From Ehretia macrophylla (lineage: Eukaryota; Streptophyta; Magnoliopsida; Boraginales; Ehretiaceae), in contig CM075764.1 of NCBI GenBank assembly GCA_037974665.1, positions 77,640,325 to 77,704,324 of the forward strand: a stretch of DNA of 64,000 nt, given 5' to 3'. Positions within the stretch are counted from its first letter, which is position 1. Each line of letters opens with the position of its first letter. Below, piece by piece: positions 45,826-59,698 of this stretch. Position numbers and translations under genes: made by a program. A model generated the notes under the pieces. It did not search any database. It was given only the letters and a program-made list of their open reading frames with translations, and had not been told where the DNA came from.

Positions 45826-48800
45826 TGTAACGCCCTGATCCCTCACAAGACCGGAGACTCTATTAACCATGCTATTCTCAACCCAATTCCACCTTGGTCA
45901 TGAAATTTAGGAAAAACGGACGGAGTTCCCCTGTTTGTAGGATGATCAGTTTACCTGAGCACAACATATAAATGGACCTGCACAGTGTCCAATATACACA
46001 ACTCCTCAAGGCCATCCGAGCCTTGGAACCCAACATTGAAGACATACAAGCAAGCATTCATTGACTATTGAAAGTCCATGTTTATAATATCGCTTATCAT
46101 ACCACTCTAATATTCTCTAGCTAATTTTCTTATGAATTAAGTCCGCCAACCAAATCTCTTTAACCCAAGCAAGCATGCAAGACAATCAAGCAATAAGGTA
46201 AATCATTAAATTATTACAGGCCAATGGTTCTTTAGACTTTAATACAATCTTCCACGATATGTTACAAATACATACAAGGCCTCCACTTTACAAATTATAC
46301 TACCATGACAAGTAACACTCCAATGCACAGAAATCCAGACAGCTTGTAGCCATATCAATTGCTTCGTATTAAACCTGAAAATGTTAGCAACGAGGGTGAG
46401 CATACAAAACACGTAAGCCCAGTGAGGGAGGTTTTCGAAACCATTTTCGTGCAAGGCAATATATAATCACAAGATTAACAATAAAGCAAAATAAATAAGC
46501 GATAGCCAAATATGTTACACTTATTAAAAGGATATCGATTCATAACACTTATCCCTCCAAACTTTCGAACTACGAACCACGAACACAAACCTCGACCTCG
46601 ATATGCCAGCATCCCTTATACCAATGGGTACTCCAAATGCACCTGATCCTATGACCTAACACCCCCTGGCATACTCCGTACCAGGCGAGCAAGGGAATAG
46701 GGCGCGGAGCTAGAGCAACCAATACCAACAAGCCTAACGCCGCCCGGAGACGCCCATCGCATCCGTCCCGAACAATGAGGTTACGCAACCACGGTGCAAT
46801 GCAAGTATGATAACAATGACAATATAACCAATAAACACATTTAAGGACAACAAAGTAGGTTGTCCTCGCACATGAATTTCTATTATCAAGCATTTGTAAC
46901 CTAGATAACAATAATACTTCCTAGTTGACATATAAACGAGCACATAACAATACAATTAAAGTAATTAAGCAATAACTTATAATCTACACAATAACCATCA
47001 TAATGAAAATCAATAAATCAGTTAAAATGCCAAGTATGATGCAACCCTCACCTTTACCAAGCTCTAGTATGCGATATGGCACCAATTCAATCTTAAACAC
47101 CTATAATGAATTCTAACCATACTCTAATCAATTCAAGCGTTAATTTAATATTATGAACATATATGGCACAATTAGCAACTAGGTTAATCATAGTTTCTGA
47201 ATACATTCTAGTTCACTTAGATACTACTAGACCTCCAAATAACATTATCACACAAGACTTCAATAAACAAAGCATTAAAATCACCCAACTTCATTATAAA
47301 CATGCATATAACTTTGATTCTCTTTAACTATGATGTTTATTCTCAAACCACCTATCTAAGTTAAGTTTACATTTTACACCATCATGTTATCTCTATCTAG
47401 ATCAATTGTTAAGCCATGCTAATCATGTAAAGCTCAAGGAAACAAAAAGTAAAAGACTAGCACCAAAATGAACATATGGCCGAAAATATACACACCCACA
47501 CAACACTAGCTTTAATCATATTCTAGTCATTTATACACTTGTTTGGCTATATAAACACTTATCGAACTTTATTTAAACATTAGATCAAACACATTGCATT
47601 CTACTTAGTTCTTTTAAGCAAGGATACTACTCTTGACAAGGTAGCCATGCAATCCAATCCACGAAACTTCATCAAAAAGATAATCATACGATACAAATAC
47701 ACTACACATTTTAACTAATCAATTAAGGTCAATTACCAACAATTAATTCCATTTTTATAGACTAGCCCTTTAGTCTACTTACTCAACTTGGGTTCCAATC
47801 GAAACACAAAGTGAAATTTCTACAAACCAACCATTATTCAACTCTAAGGGCACTAAAAGACACATTCTCAAGCTCTAAAACCCCACTTTTGACACAAAAG
47901 CTCAAAAAGGCCCAAGTCACTTTGAACTATAGTTACCCAATCCACCTTTCAAATCAATACCACGACAGCCCCAAAAGTACCTCCATACCTAGTAGGTACC
48001 CATTCCATCATTCGATTACCCTCGGCCAACACTTTTACACTAAACCCCTTTATCAATCGATACTATTTAGCTCCAAACAGAAAGGCAAAGTTCAAGATTC
48101 TCAAATGAGTTATCCTATCCCTCAAACCACACATTATGGCATCCCAAGAACCTTCGAGTTCACCCGTTAAACCTCGTTATCCATTAAATTCCCGATTTCC
48201 TCTTTGTGCATTTGCACTACAAGTACATTAACTGATGCTCACTTAGGTGCCATAACCACTCATTTAGCATCTCCTTACCCTATAAACACTAACTCTAAGG
48301 TCCAAACGCACCCGGATTCACTTTTACCCAGATACCCCTTTGTAAAACGGGTTATTTTTAGCATTTTATCCAAGTTTCGAGTTAACTAAATGCCATTAAC
48401 CATTATTCTATGTTCAAGAACATGTATAGCATCTATAGGTAGCATCAATTCAAGATTAATAGCAAATTTTTCCAAAAAACCCTAAAAATACACTATTCAT
48501 CATCTTCCTCACAAGCATCTTTTGCAAAAACTCATAACTAAGCCATTAAACTTCACACACATAGCTTCTAATACATTTAGACTCAATATAATTCAAGGTT
48601 TAAGCATTACATGGCACGAAATTAACAAATCAAGAAAATTAATAACATGGCTAGAAACTTGAAAATGCATAAACATTCTTAATCCCTCACCTACAAGGTT
48701 TGAGAATGCTAGGAATAGACTAGGAGAAATGGAAGACACCCTAGGATACAAGGTCTTGAGCCAATGGGTAGTGTTGTAAGCAAAATCCTCTCCCTTTCTT

Positions 48801-49253
48801 CCCTTGGTTATCGTCGGGTGGGGTAGTGTTTTTGAGCTTTTGTTTTATTTTTTTCTAAATATATTGTATGCTAATGTGTTACATAAGAGATATTAGAAGA
48901 GTAGGGTTAGTTTGGTCTTTCAATAATTGCTCAAGACTAATTCAAATAAGTTTAGAAAATGCACTTAAAGCCTAAAAATGTAGTTCATGTAATAAAACTC
49001 ACTATTCAAACGGTACATGAAACATTTTCTAAATGCACTCTCCCAAGATCAAATGCACAAAATTTTACTTCCGACATTTCTTCTATATGCTATATGACCT
49101 AGGAAAACTATAAAATCAAACAATTTAAACAAAAGATTTTCTTATGAATAGTAACCACATAAAGTAGAGAAATTCATGCTAAAATACACTCAGAAATGCA
49201 CGTAAAGTATGCAACAATTAATTATGAATGTGATGCAAGTCTCGGGTGTTACA
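45826..49253 (-). repeat. H LTR 1 (3' LTR)
   Basis: 3428 bp. Sense strand features: donor-like GTAG|GTGAGGGA at 48690, hairpin 46844-46866, GC-rich block 46590-46800, acceptor-like TTTTCAG|GTTTAAT at 46375. The TATA-like TATATAA of the other copies is TATGTAA here. Confidence 0.85.
46844..46866 (-). other. Conserved LTR hairpin, H LTR 1
   Basis: Perfect eight-base-pair stem AGGACAAC / GTTGTCCT, loop CTACTTT on the sense strand. Confidence 0.6.
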
Positions 49254-51073
49254 TCTTCTCCTCCTTAAACAAATTGTGTCCTCGCAATTCTTACTTGACT
49301 CAACAAATAACTCTGGAGTTCCTTAACGCTTTCTATAGTCCCTGCTGAAAGTGAAATATAGCATGGGATCTCAACTTCCTGTGGTTCCTACCAGATGTGA
49401 AATATAAACCTAGAATCTCGGTCTGGCGCAATACTAGTTGGTGTTCCACGTAGAAGAGCCGAGAAAATACCAATCGAGAAATCCGTACCAGAAATCCCAA
49501 GAAGATTGTCAAATAAAGGCCCGATCAAGAATACCAAATATAAGAAGTCCCAATAGAAATACCAAGTGAAATACCCCAGAAATTACCATAGAAGCTCGAC
49601 TGCGAACTCTCGGCAAGATACCCAAATGGAAACTCCGATAAGAAATCCAAATAAGGGCACTTGATAAGAACACCGGTTGATCATCTCTGGAGGATCCACT
49701 ATTGACTATCTCTTCATAAGGGATAGTCTACTTCCCATTTTCGAAGGGTAAAATATGTATGTGTATGAAATGGAGGCATATAAAATATACATCATAAATA
49801 TACTACATAAAGGTACACATAGTCACATATCTACACATAACAATTATTATTCACTTATTACATAGATAAATCACATGGTGTACATATGATCACACAATTA
49901 TGTATATAGTATATTTTCATATTCTACACAAGTAAATCACATAGATAACATTTTCATTCAAGAACAGACAAATCTCACATACATACACACACATTTAAGT
50001 TTAATTCAATCTAACAGGCAGTTTCATGCTAATATACTCTCATAAACTAGCACCCGCACAATTACTCATTCATATATTATATTAAGCATTTTACATGCAC
50101 CTAAGGTTCTTAAATCAATTCTAAACAACAAGTGACAACCTAATCAATCAAGTAAGATTAAGTCAAAATATTATTTGCACAACTTAAATAACTAAGTAAA
50201 TACACATATAAGTTCACATGTCACCTAAACAACATGCAATCAACATTTATTCTAACTCTAAAGCATTAGAATGAGGCACAAAGATAATTTTCCTTTCATT
50301 TAGATTGAGGTCCGCACGGAGAATGACTAAGGTAAACTTATTGACCTAAACAATGTATAATCGTACATGCAACCAGTAATGAGATAGACATAGAATACCT
50401 ATAAGCAAAACATCTACACTCATAACACATTGTTCACAAAGTCATATACAATGCGCTAGGTTTACAAGATAATCTGAACATGTCGTTAACACACCTATTT
50501 ATGCAATAGCCTCTTTACTTTTCACTTCCATGCTAGCCTGCTACTCATCTAGACAAGTATACAATTAGACAAGCAAATTACTGCACAATCATGTAATCAC
50601 ACAAGGTCACTTAAACTGCAAACTAGGCACGAGTTAGTACATATAATTATGTAACTCAAAGGATTAAGTACATACTTTATTACAAAAACTAAGGTGAACA
50701 GTTACTCATAAAACTACCTAGGTACATAATTGATCATATACATGTTCATGTCATATACTCATCATACATTTTACTTTTGTAGCACATATAAGCACACATA
50801 GCCACATTATGGTACATAACAATCATTCTTTACTTATTGCACAAACAAGTCACTTAAGCACACATACTATCACATAGCTGCACATACTGCACATTCTTCA
50901 TAATTTATACAAGTATAACATGTACAGCATACTTCATTCAGGTAGGCATAACAATCTCATATGCAAACACTCACTTACTCAAGACACATATCACATGCAC
51001 GCACTCTAGGTCCATTACCCAACAACCTGAGGACCCTGTCCCGGTTAAGAGCTAACTAAGCTCTGATACCACC
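49254..51073 (-). other. H internal region 1, with integrase relic
   Basis: 1820 bp, no open gene. On the minus strand near 49450-49395 the text G-T-P-T-S-I-A-P-D-R-D-S-R-F survives; it matches the second catalytic block of gypsy integrase (HGVPxSIVSDRDPRF). The last ~100 bp before the polypurine tract resemble the end of chromovirus pol. So H looks like a deletion derivative of an autonomous chromovirus. The rest is a repeat-poor AT-rich spacer with CACATA-rich text. Confidence 0.65.
51060..51071 (-). other. H primer-binding site, middle
   Basis: Sense strand TGGTATCAGAGC, an exact initiator-methionine tRNA primer site, two bases inside LTR 2. Confidence 0.85.
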
Positions 51074-54000
51074 TGTAACGCCTCGATCCCTCACGAGACC
51101 GGAGGCTCTATTTACCATGCTATTCTCAACCCAATTCCACCCTGGTCACTAAATTTAGGAAAAACGGACGGAGTTCCCCTGTCTGTAGGATGAACAGTTT
51201 ACCTGTGCATAACATATAAATGGACCAGTACCATGTCCAACATACATAACTCCTCAAGGCCATCCGAGCCTTGGAACCCAACATTGAAGATATACAAGCA
51301 AGCATTCATTGACTGTTGAAAGTTTATATTTATAATATCGCTTATCATACCACTCTAATATTCTCTAGCTAACTTTCTTATGAATTAAGTCCGCCAACCA
51401 AATCTCTTTAACCCAAGCAAGCATGCAAGACAATCAAGCAATAAGGTAAATCGTTAAATTATTACAGGCCAACGGTTCTTTAGACTTTAATACAATTTTC
51501 CACGATATGTTACATACAAGGCCTCCACTTTACAAATTATACTACCACGACAAATAATACTCCAATGCACAGAAATCCAGACAACTTGTAGGCATATCAA
51601 TTGTTTCGTATTAAACCTGAAAGTATTAGTAACGAGGGTGAGCATACAAAACACGTATGCAGAGTGAGGGAGGTTTTCGAAACCATTTTCGTGCAATGCA
51701 ATATATAATCACAAGATTAACAATAAAGCAAAATAAATAAGCGATAGCCAAATATGTTACACTTATTAAAAGGATATCGATTCATAACATTTATCCCCTC
51801 AAACTGTCGAACCACGAACCACGAACCACGAACACAAACCTCGATCTTGATATGTCGGCATCGCTTACACCAATGGGTACTCCGGATGTACCCGATCCTA
51901 TGACCCAACACCTCCTGGCATACTTCATACCAGGCAAGCGAGGGAATAGGGCGCGGAGCTAGAGTAACCAACACCAGCAAGCCCAACGCCGCCTGGAGAC
52001 ACCCATCGCATCCGTCCCGAACAATGAGGTTGTGCAACCATGGTGCAATGAAACTATGATGACAATGACAATATAATCAATAAACAGATTTAAGGACAAC
52101 AAAGTAGGTTATCCTTGCACATGAATTTCTATTATCAAGAATTTGTAACCTAGATAACAATAATACTTCCTAGTTGACATATAAACGAGCACATAACAAT
52201 ACAATTAAAGTAATTAAACAATAACTCATAATCTATACAATAACCATCATAATGAAAATCAATAAATCAGTTAAAATGGCAAGTATGATGCAACCCTCAC
52301 CTTTACTAAGCTCCAGGATGCGATATGGCACCAATTCAATCTTAAACACCTAAAATGAATTCTAACCATACTCTAATCAATTCAAGCGTTAATTTAGCAT
52401 TATGAACATATATGACACAATTAGCAACTAGGTTAATCATAGTTTCTGAATACATTCTAGTTCACACTACTAGACCTCCAAATAACATTATCACACAAGA
52501 CTTCAATAAACTAAGCATTAAAATCACCCAACTTCATTATAAACATGCATATAACTTTGATTCTCTTTAACTATGATGTTTATTCTCAAACTACCCATCT
52601 AAGTTAAGTTTACATTTTACACCATCATGTTATCTCTATCTAGATCAATTGCTAAGCCATGCTAATCATGTAAAGCTCAAGGAAACAAAAAGTAAAAAAC
52701 TAGCACCAAAATGACCATATGGCCGAAAATATATACACCCACACAACACTAGCTTTAATCATATTCTAGTCATTTATACACTTGTTTGGCTATATAAACA
52801 CTTATCGAACTTTATTTAAACATTAGATCAAACACATTGCATTCTACTTAGTTCTTTTAAGCAATGATACTATTCTTGACAAGGCAGCCATGCAATCCAA
52901 TCCACGAAACTTCACCAAAAAGATAATCATAAGATACAAATACACTACACATTTTAACTAATCAATTAAGGTCAATTACCAACAATTAATTCTATTTTTA
53001 TAAACTAGCCCTTTAGTCTACTTACTCAACTTGGGTTCCAATCGAAACACAAAGTGCAATTTCTACAAACCAACCAATTTTCAACTCTAAGGGCATTAAA
53101 AGACACCTTCTCAAGCTCTAAAACCCCACTTTTGACACAAAAGCTCAAAAAGGCCCGAGTCACTTTGAACTATAGTTACCCAATCCACCTTTCAAATCAA
53201 TAACACGATAGCCCCAAAAGTACTTCCATACCTAGTAGGTACCCATTCCATCATTCGATTACTTTCGGCCAACACTTTTACACTAAACCCCTTTATTAAT
53301 CGATACCATTTAGCTTCAAACCGAAAGACAAATTTTAAGATTCTCAAATGAGTTATCCTATCCCTCAAACCACACATTATGGCATCCTAAGAACCCTCGA
53401 GTTTACCCGTTAAACCTTGTTCACCATTAAATCTCCGATTTCCTCTTTGTGCATTTACACTACAAGTACATTAACCGATGCTCACTTAGGTGCCATAACC
53501 ACTCATTTAGCATCTCATTACCCTATAAACACTAACTTTAAGGTCCAAACGCACCCGGATTCACTTTTACCCCGATACCCCTTTGTAAAGTTTCGAGTTA
53601 ACTAAATGCCATTAACCATTATTCTATGTTCAAGAACATGTCTAGCATCTATAGGTAGCATCAATTCAAGATTAATAGCAAATTTTTCCAAAAACCCTAA
53701 AAATACACTATTCCTCATCTTCTTCACAAGCATCCTTTGCAAAAACTCATAACTAAGCCATTAAACTTCACACACATAGCTTCTAATACATGTAGAATCA
53801 ATATAATTCAAGGTTTAAGCATTACATGGCATGAAATTAACAAATCAAGAAAATTAAAAACATGGCTAGAAACTTGAAAATGCATAAACATACTTACTCC
53901 CTCACCTACAAGCTTTGAGAATGCTAGGAATGGACTAGGTGAAGTGGAAGACACCCTAGGATGCAAGGTCTTGAGCCAATGGGTGGTGTTGTAAGCAAAA

Positions 54001-54469
54001 TCCTTGCCCTTTCTTCCCTTGGTTACTGTTGGGTAGGGGTGGTGTTTTTGAGCTTTTGTTTTATTTTTTTCTGAGTATATTGTATGCTAATGTGTTATAT
54101 AAGAGATATTGGAAGAGTAGGGTTAGTTTGGTCTTTCAATAATTGCTCAAGACTAATTCAAATAAGTTTAGAAAATGCACTTAAAGCCTAATAATGTAGT
54201 TCATGTAATAAAACTCACTATTCAAACGGTACGTGAAACATTTTCTAAATGCACTCTCTCGAGATCAAATGCACAAAATTTCACTTCCGACATTTCTTCT
54301 ATATGCTATATGACCTAGGAAAATTATAAAACCAAACAATTTAAACATAAGATTTTCTTATGAATAGTAACCACATAAAGTAGAGAAATTCATGCTAAAA
54401 TACACTCAGAAATGCACATATAGTATGCAACAATTAATTATGAATGTGATGCAAGTCTTGGGTGTTACA
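51074..54469 (-). repeat. H LTR 2 (middle)
   Basis: 3396 bp. It has a private ~27-bp deletion near 53589 compared with LTRs 1 and 3. Donor-like GTAG|GTGAGGGA at 53905, acceptor-like TTTCAG|GTTTAAT at 51617. It serves as 3' LTR for one unit and 5' LTR for the other. Confidence 0.85.
52093..52115 (-). other. Conserved LTR hairpin, H LTR 2
   Basis: Stem AGGATAAC / GTTGTCCT on the sense strand: one C to T change turns a C-G pair into T-G (U-G in RNA), so pairing survives as a wobble. Confidence 0.55.
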
Positions 54470-56289
54470 TCATCTCATCTTTAAACAAATTGCGTCCTCG
54501 CAATTCTTACTTGACTTAACAAATAACTCTAGAGTTCCTCAACGCTTTCTATAGTCCCTGCCGGAAGTGAAATATATCATGGGATTTCAACTTCCTGTGG
54601 TTCCTGGCAGATGTGAAATATAAACCTAGAATCTCGATCTGGCGTAATACTAGCTGGTGTTGTACGTAGAAGTGCCGAGAAAATACCAATCGAGAAATCC
54701 GTAGCAGAAATCCCAAGAAGATTGCCAAATAAAGGCCCGATTAAGAATACCAAATATAAGAAGTCCCAATAGAAATACCAAGTGAAATACCCCAGAAATT
54801 ACCATAGAAGCTCGATAGGGAACTCCCAGTAAGATACCCAAATGGAAACTCCGATAGGAAATCCAAATAGGGGCACTTGATAAGAACACCGGTTGATCAT
54901 CTCTGGAGGATCAGTTATTGACTATCTCTTCATAAGGGATAGTCTACTTCCCATTTTTGAAGGGTAAAATATGTATGTGCATGCAATGGAGGCATATAAA
55001 ATATACATCATAAATATACTACATAAAGGTACACATAGTCACATATCTACACATAGCAATTATTATTCACTTATTACACAGATAAATCACATGGTGTACA
55101 TATGATTACACAATTACGTATATAGTATATTTTCATATTCTACACAAGTAAATCACATAGATAACATTTTCATTCAAGAACAGACAAATCTCACATACAT
55201 ACACACACATTTAAGTTTAATTCAATCTAAGAGGTAGTTTCATGCTAATATACTCTCTTAAACTAGCGCCCGCACATTTACTCATTCATATATTATATTA
55301 AGCATTTTACATGCATCTAAGGTTCTTAAATCAATTTTAAACAACTAGTGACAACCTAATTAGTCAAGTAAGATTAAGTCAAAAGATTCTTCATACAACC
55401 TGAATAACTAAGTAAATACACATATAAGTTCACATGTCACCTAAACAACATGCAATCAATATTTATTCTAACTCTAAAGCATTAGAATGAGGCACAAAGA
55501 TAATTTTCCTTTCATTTAGCTTGAGGTCCGCACGGAGATTGACTAAGGAAAACTTATTGACCTAAACAATGTATAATCATACATGCAACTAGTAATGAAA
55601 TAGACATATAACACCTGTAAGCAAAACATCTACACTCATAACACATTGTTCATATAGTCACATACAATGCACTAGGTTTACAAGATAATCTGAACATGTA
55701 GTTAACACACCTATTTATGCAATAGCCTCTTTACATTTCACTTCCATGCTAGCCTGCTACTCATCTAGACAAGTATACAATTAGACAAGCAAATTACCGC
55801 ACAATCATGTAATCACACAAGGTCACTTAGACTGCAAACTAGGCACGAGTTAGTACGTATAATTATGTAGCTCAAAGGATTAAGTACATACTTTATTACA
55901 AAAACTAAGGTGAACAGTTACTCATAAAACTACCTAGGTACATAATTGATCATATACATGTTCATGTCATATACTCATCATACATTTTACTTTTGTAGCA
56001 CATATATGCACAAATAGCCACATTATGGTACATAACAATCATTCTTTACTTATTGCACAAACAAGTCACTTAAGCACACATACCGTCACATAGCTGTACA
56101 TACTGCACATTCTTCATAATTTACACAAGTATAACATGCAGATCATATTTCATTCAGGTAGGCACAACAATCTCATATGCAAACACTCGCTTACTCAAGA
56201 CACATATCACATGCACGCACTCTAGATCCATTACCCAACAACCCGAGGACCCTGTCCCGGTTGAGAGCTAACTAAGCTCTAATACCACC
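54470..56289 (-). other. H internal region 2
   Basis: 1820 bp, the same length as region 1 and closely similar throughout, including the integrase relic (about 54665-54610). Its polypurine tract has decayed to AAAGATGAGATGA. The 79-codon frame at 54650-54889 is absent from region 1 as an open frame, so I do not call it. Confidence 0.7.
56276..56287 (-). other. H primer-binding site, 5' unit
   Basis: Sense strand TGGTATTAGAGC, one C to T change from the tRNA-iMet site, two bases inside LTR 3. Confidence 0.8.
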
Positions 56290-59200
56290 TGTAATGCCCC
56301 GATCCCTCACGAGACCGAAGACTCTATTAACCATGCTATTCTCAACCCAATTCCACCCTGGTCACAAAATTTAGGAAAAACGGACGGAGTTCCCCTGTTT
56401 GTAGGATGAACAGTTTACCTGAGCACAACATATAAATGGAGCAGTACCGTGTCCAACATACACAATTCCTCAAGGTCATCCGAGCCTTGGAACCCAACAT
56501 TGAAGACATACAAGCAATCATTCATTGACTGTTAAGAGTCTATGTTTATAATATCGCTTATCATACCACTCTAATATTCTCTAGCTAACTTTCTTATGAA
56601 TTAAGTTCGCCAACCAAATCTCTTTAACCCAAGCAAGCATGCAAGACAATCAAGCAATAAGGTAAATCGTTAAATTATTACAGGCCAACGGTTCTTTAGA
56701 CTTTAATACAATCTTCCACGATATGTTACAAATACATACAAGGCCTCCACTTTACAAATTATACTACCACGACAAGTAACACTCCAATGCACAGAAATCC
56801 AGATAGCTTGTAGGCACATCAATTGCTTCGTATTAAACCTGAAAGTGTTAGTAACGAGGGTGAGCATACAAAACACGTATGCCCAGTGAGGGAGGTTTTC
56901 GAAACCATTTTCGTGCAATGCAATATATAATCACAGGATTAACAATAAAGCAAAATAAATAAGTGATAGCCAAATATATTACACTTATTAAAAGGATATC
57001 GATTCATAACACTTATCCCTTCAAACTCTCGAACCACGAACCACGAAGACAAACCTCGATCTCGATATGCCAGCATTCCTTACACCAATGGGTACTCCGG
57101 CTATACCCGATCCTACGACCCAACACCCCCTGGCATACTCCATACCAGGCGAGCGAGGGAATAGGGGGCGGAGCTAAAGCAACCAACACCAGCAAGCCCA
57201 ACGTTGCCTGGAGACGCCCATAGTATCCGTCCCAAACAATGAGGTTGCGCAACCACGGTGTAATGCAAGTATGATGACAATAACAATATAATCAATAAAC
57301 ACATTTAAGGACAACAAAGTAGGTTGTCCTCGCACATGAATTTCTATTATCAAGCATTTGTAACCTAGATAACAATAATACTTTATAGTTGACATATAAA
57401 CGAGCACATAACAATACAATTAAAGTAATTAAATAACAACTCATAATCTACACAATAACCATCATAATTAAAATCAATAAATTAGTTAAAATGCCAAGTA
57501 TGATGCAACCCTCACCTTTATCAAGCTTCAGGATGCAAGATATGGCACCAATTCAATCTTAAACACCTAAAATGAATTCTAACCATACTCTAATCAATTC
57601 AAGCATTAATTTAGCATTATGAACATATATGGCACAATTAGCAACTAGGTTAATCATAGTTTTTGAATACATTCTAGTTCACTTAGATACTACTAGACCT
57701 CCAAATAACATTATCACACAAGACTTCAATAAACTAAGCATTAAAATCACCCAACTTTATTATAAACATGCATATAACTTTGATTCTCTTTAACTATGAT
57801 GTTTATTCTCAAACCACCCATCTAAGTTAAGTTTACATTTTACACCATCATGTTATCTCTATCTAGATCAATTGCTAAGCCATGCTAATCATGTAAAGCT
57901 CAAGGAAACAAAAAGTAAAAGACTAGCACCAAAATGGCCAAATGGCCGAAAATATACACACCCACACAACACTAGGTTTAATCATATTCTAGTCATTTAT
58001 ACACTTGTTTAGCTATATAAACACTTATCGAACTTTATTTAAACATTAGATCAAACACATTGCATTCTACTTAGTTCTTTTAAGCAAGGATACTACTCTT
58101 GACAAGGTAGCCATGCAATCCAATCCACGAAACTTCACCAAAAAGATAATCATACGATACAAATACACTACACATTTTAACTAATCAATTAAGGTCAATT
58201 ACCAACAATTAATTCTATTTTTATAGACTAGCCCTTTAGTCTACTTACTCAACTTGGGTTCCAATCGAAACACAAAGTGCAATTTCTACAAACCAACCAT
58301 TTTTCAACTCTAAGGGCACTAAAAGACACCTTCTCAAGCTCTAAAACCCCACTTTTGACACAAAAGCTCAGAAAGGCCCGAGTCACTTTGAACTATATTT
58401 ACCCAATCTACCTTTCAAATCAATACCAAGATAGCCCCAAAAGTACTTCCATACCTAGTAGGTACCCATTCCATCATTCGATTACCCTCGACCAACACTT
58501 TTACACTAAACCCCTTTATCAATCGATACCATTTAGCTCCAAACCGTAAGGCAAAGTTCAAGATTCCCAAATGAGTTATCCTATCCCTCAAACCACACAT
58601 TATGGCATCCCAAGAACCCTTGAGTTCACCCGTTAAACCTCGTTCACCATTAAATCTCCGATTTTCTATTTGTGCATTTACACTACAAGTACATTAACCG
58701 ATGCTCACTTAGGTGCCATAACCACTCATTTAGCATCTCCTTACCTTATAAACACTAACTCTAAGGTCCACACGTACCCAGATTCACTTTTACCCTGAAA
58801 CCCCTTGGTAAAACGGGCCATTTTTAGCATTTTATCCAAGGTTCGAGTAAACTAAACGCCATTAACCATTATTCTATGTTCAAGAACATGTATAGCATCT
58901 ATAGGTAGCATCAATTCAAGCTTAATAACAAATGTTTTATTCATCATCTTCCTCACAAGCATCTTTTGCAAAAACTCATAACTAAGCCATTAAACTTCAC
59001 ACACATAGCTTCTAATACATGTAGACTCAATATAATTCAAGGTTTAAGCATTATATTGCACGAAATTAACAAATCAAGAAAATTAAAATATGGCTAGAAA
59101 CTTGAAAATGCATAAACATGCTTACTCCTTCACCTACAAGCTTTGCGAATGCTAAATATGGACTAGGAGAAGTGGAAGACACCCTAGGATGCAAGGTCTT

Positions 59201-59698
59201 GAGTCAATGGGTGGTGTTGCAAGCAAAATCCTCTCCCTTTCTTCCCTTGGTTGCCGTCGGGTGGGGGGTGGTGTTTTTGAGCTTTTGTTTTATTTTTTTC
59301 TAAGTATATTGTATGCTAATGTGTTATATAAGAGATATTAGAAGAATAGGGTTAGTTTGGTCTTTCAATAATTACTCAAGACTAATTCAAATAAGTTTAG
59401 AAAATGCACTTAAAGCCTAATAATATAGTTCATGTAATAAAACTCACTATTCAAACGGTACATGAAACATTTTCTAAATGCACTCTCCCGAGATCAAATG
59501 CACAAAATTTCACTTCCGACATTTCTTCTATATGCTATATGACCTAGGAAAATTATAAAATCAAACAATTTAAACAGAAGATTTTCTTATGAATAGTAAC
59601 CACATAAAGTAGAGTAATTCATGCTAAAATACACTCAGAAATGCACGTAAAGTATGCAACAATTTATTATGAATGTGATGCAAGTCTCAGGTGTTACA
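56290..59698 (-). repeat. H LTR 3 (5' LTR)
   Basis: 3409 bp. TATA-like TATATAA lies on the sense strand near 59325, then a purine-rich leader, donor-like GTAG|GTGAAGGA at 59133, hairpin 57308-57330, palindrome GGTTGCGCAACC at 57243-57254, acceptor-like TTTCAG|GTTTAAT at 56839. It has a private ~24-bp deletion near 58930. Confidence 0.85.
57308..57330 (-). other. Conserved LTR hairpin, H LTR 3
   Basis: Perfect AGGACAAC / GTTGTCCT stem with loop CTACTTT, flanked by GCGAGG as in G and L1. Confidence 0.6.

Larger units (their letters stand above)
45826..59698 (-). mobile_element. Three-LTR non-autonomous retrotransposon array H
   Basis: Flanked by a single duplication TACAT (45821-45825 and 59699-59703). 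Order: LTR 45826-49253, internal 49254-51073, LTR 51074-54469, internal 54470-56289, LTR 56290-59698. Both internal regions are 1820 bp. Each LTR is next to a tRNA-iMet primer site on its left (complement of 51060-51071 and 56276-56287) and a polypurine tract lies on the right of LTRs 1 and 2 (complement of 49254-49266: AAGGAGGAGAAGA), fixing minus orientation. One duplication around the whole implies one insertion followed by unequal exchange between LTRs. It lacks gag and pol and depends on a partner element. Confidence 0.9.

Noticed and set aside
47811..48170. A 119-codon plus-strand frame in H LTR 1, with a 90-codon counterpart at 58277 in LTR 3
   Set aside because: It is antisense to the element and broken in LTR 2, so the openness looks like chance persistence between recent copies.
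49700..51000. CACATA-rich stretch in H internal regions as a possible origin or matrix-attachment site
   Set aside because: It is simple AT-rich sequence with no defined motif; nothing beyond composition supports the idea.
45826..59698. ~5.2-kb tandem satellite array
   Set aside because: The repeated units have TG...CA ends, primer sites, a polypurine tract and one outer 5-bp duplication, so it is a multi-LTR retrotransposon.
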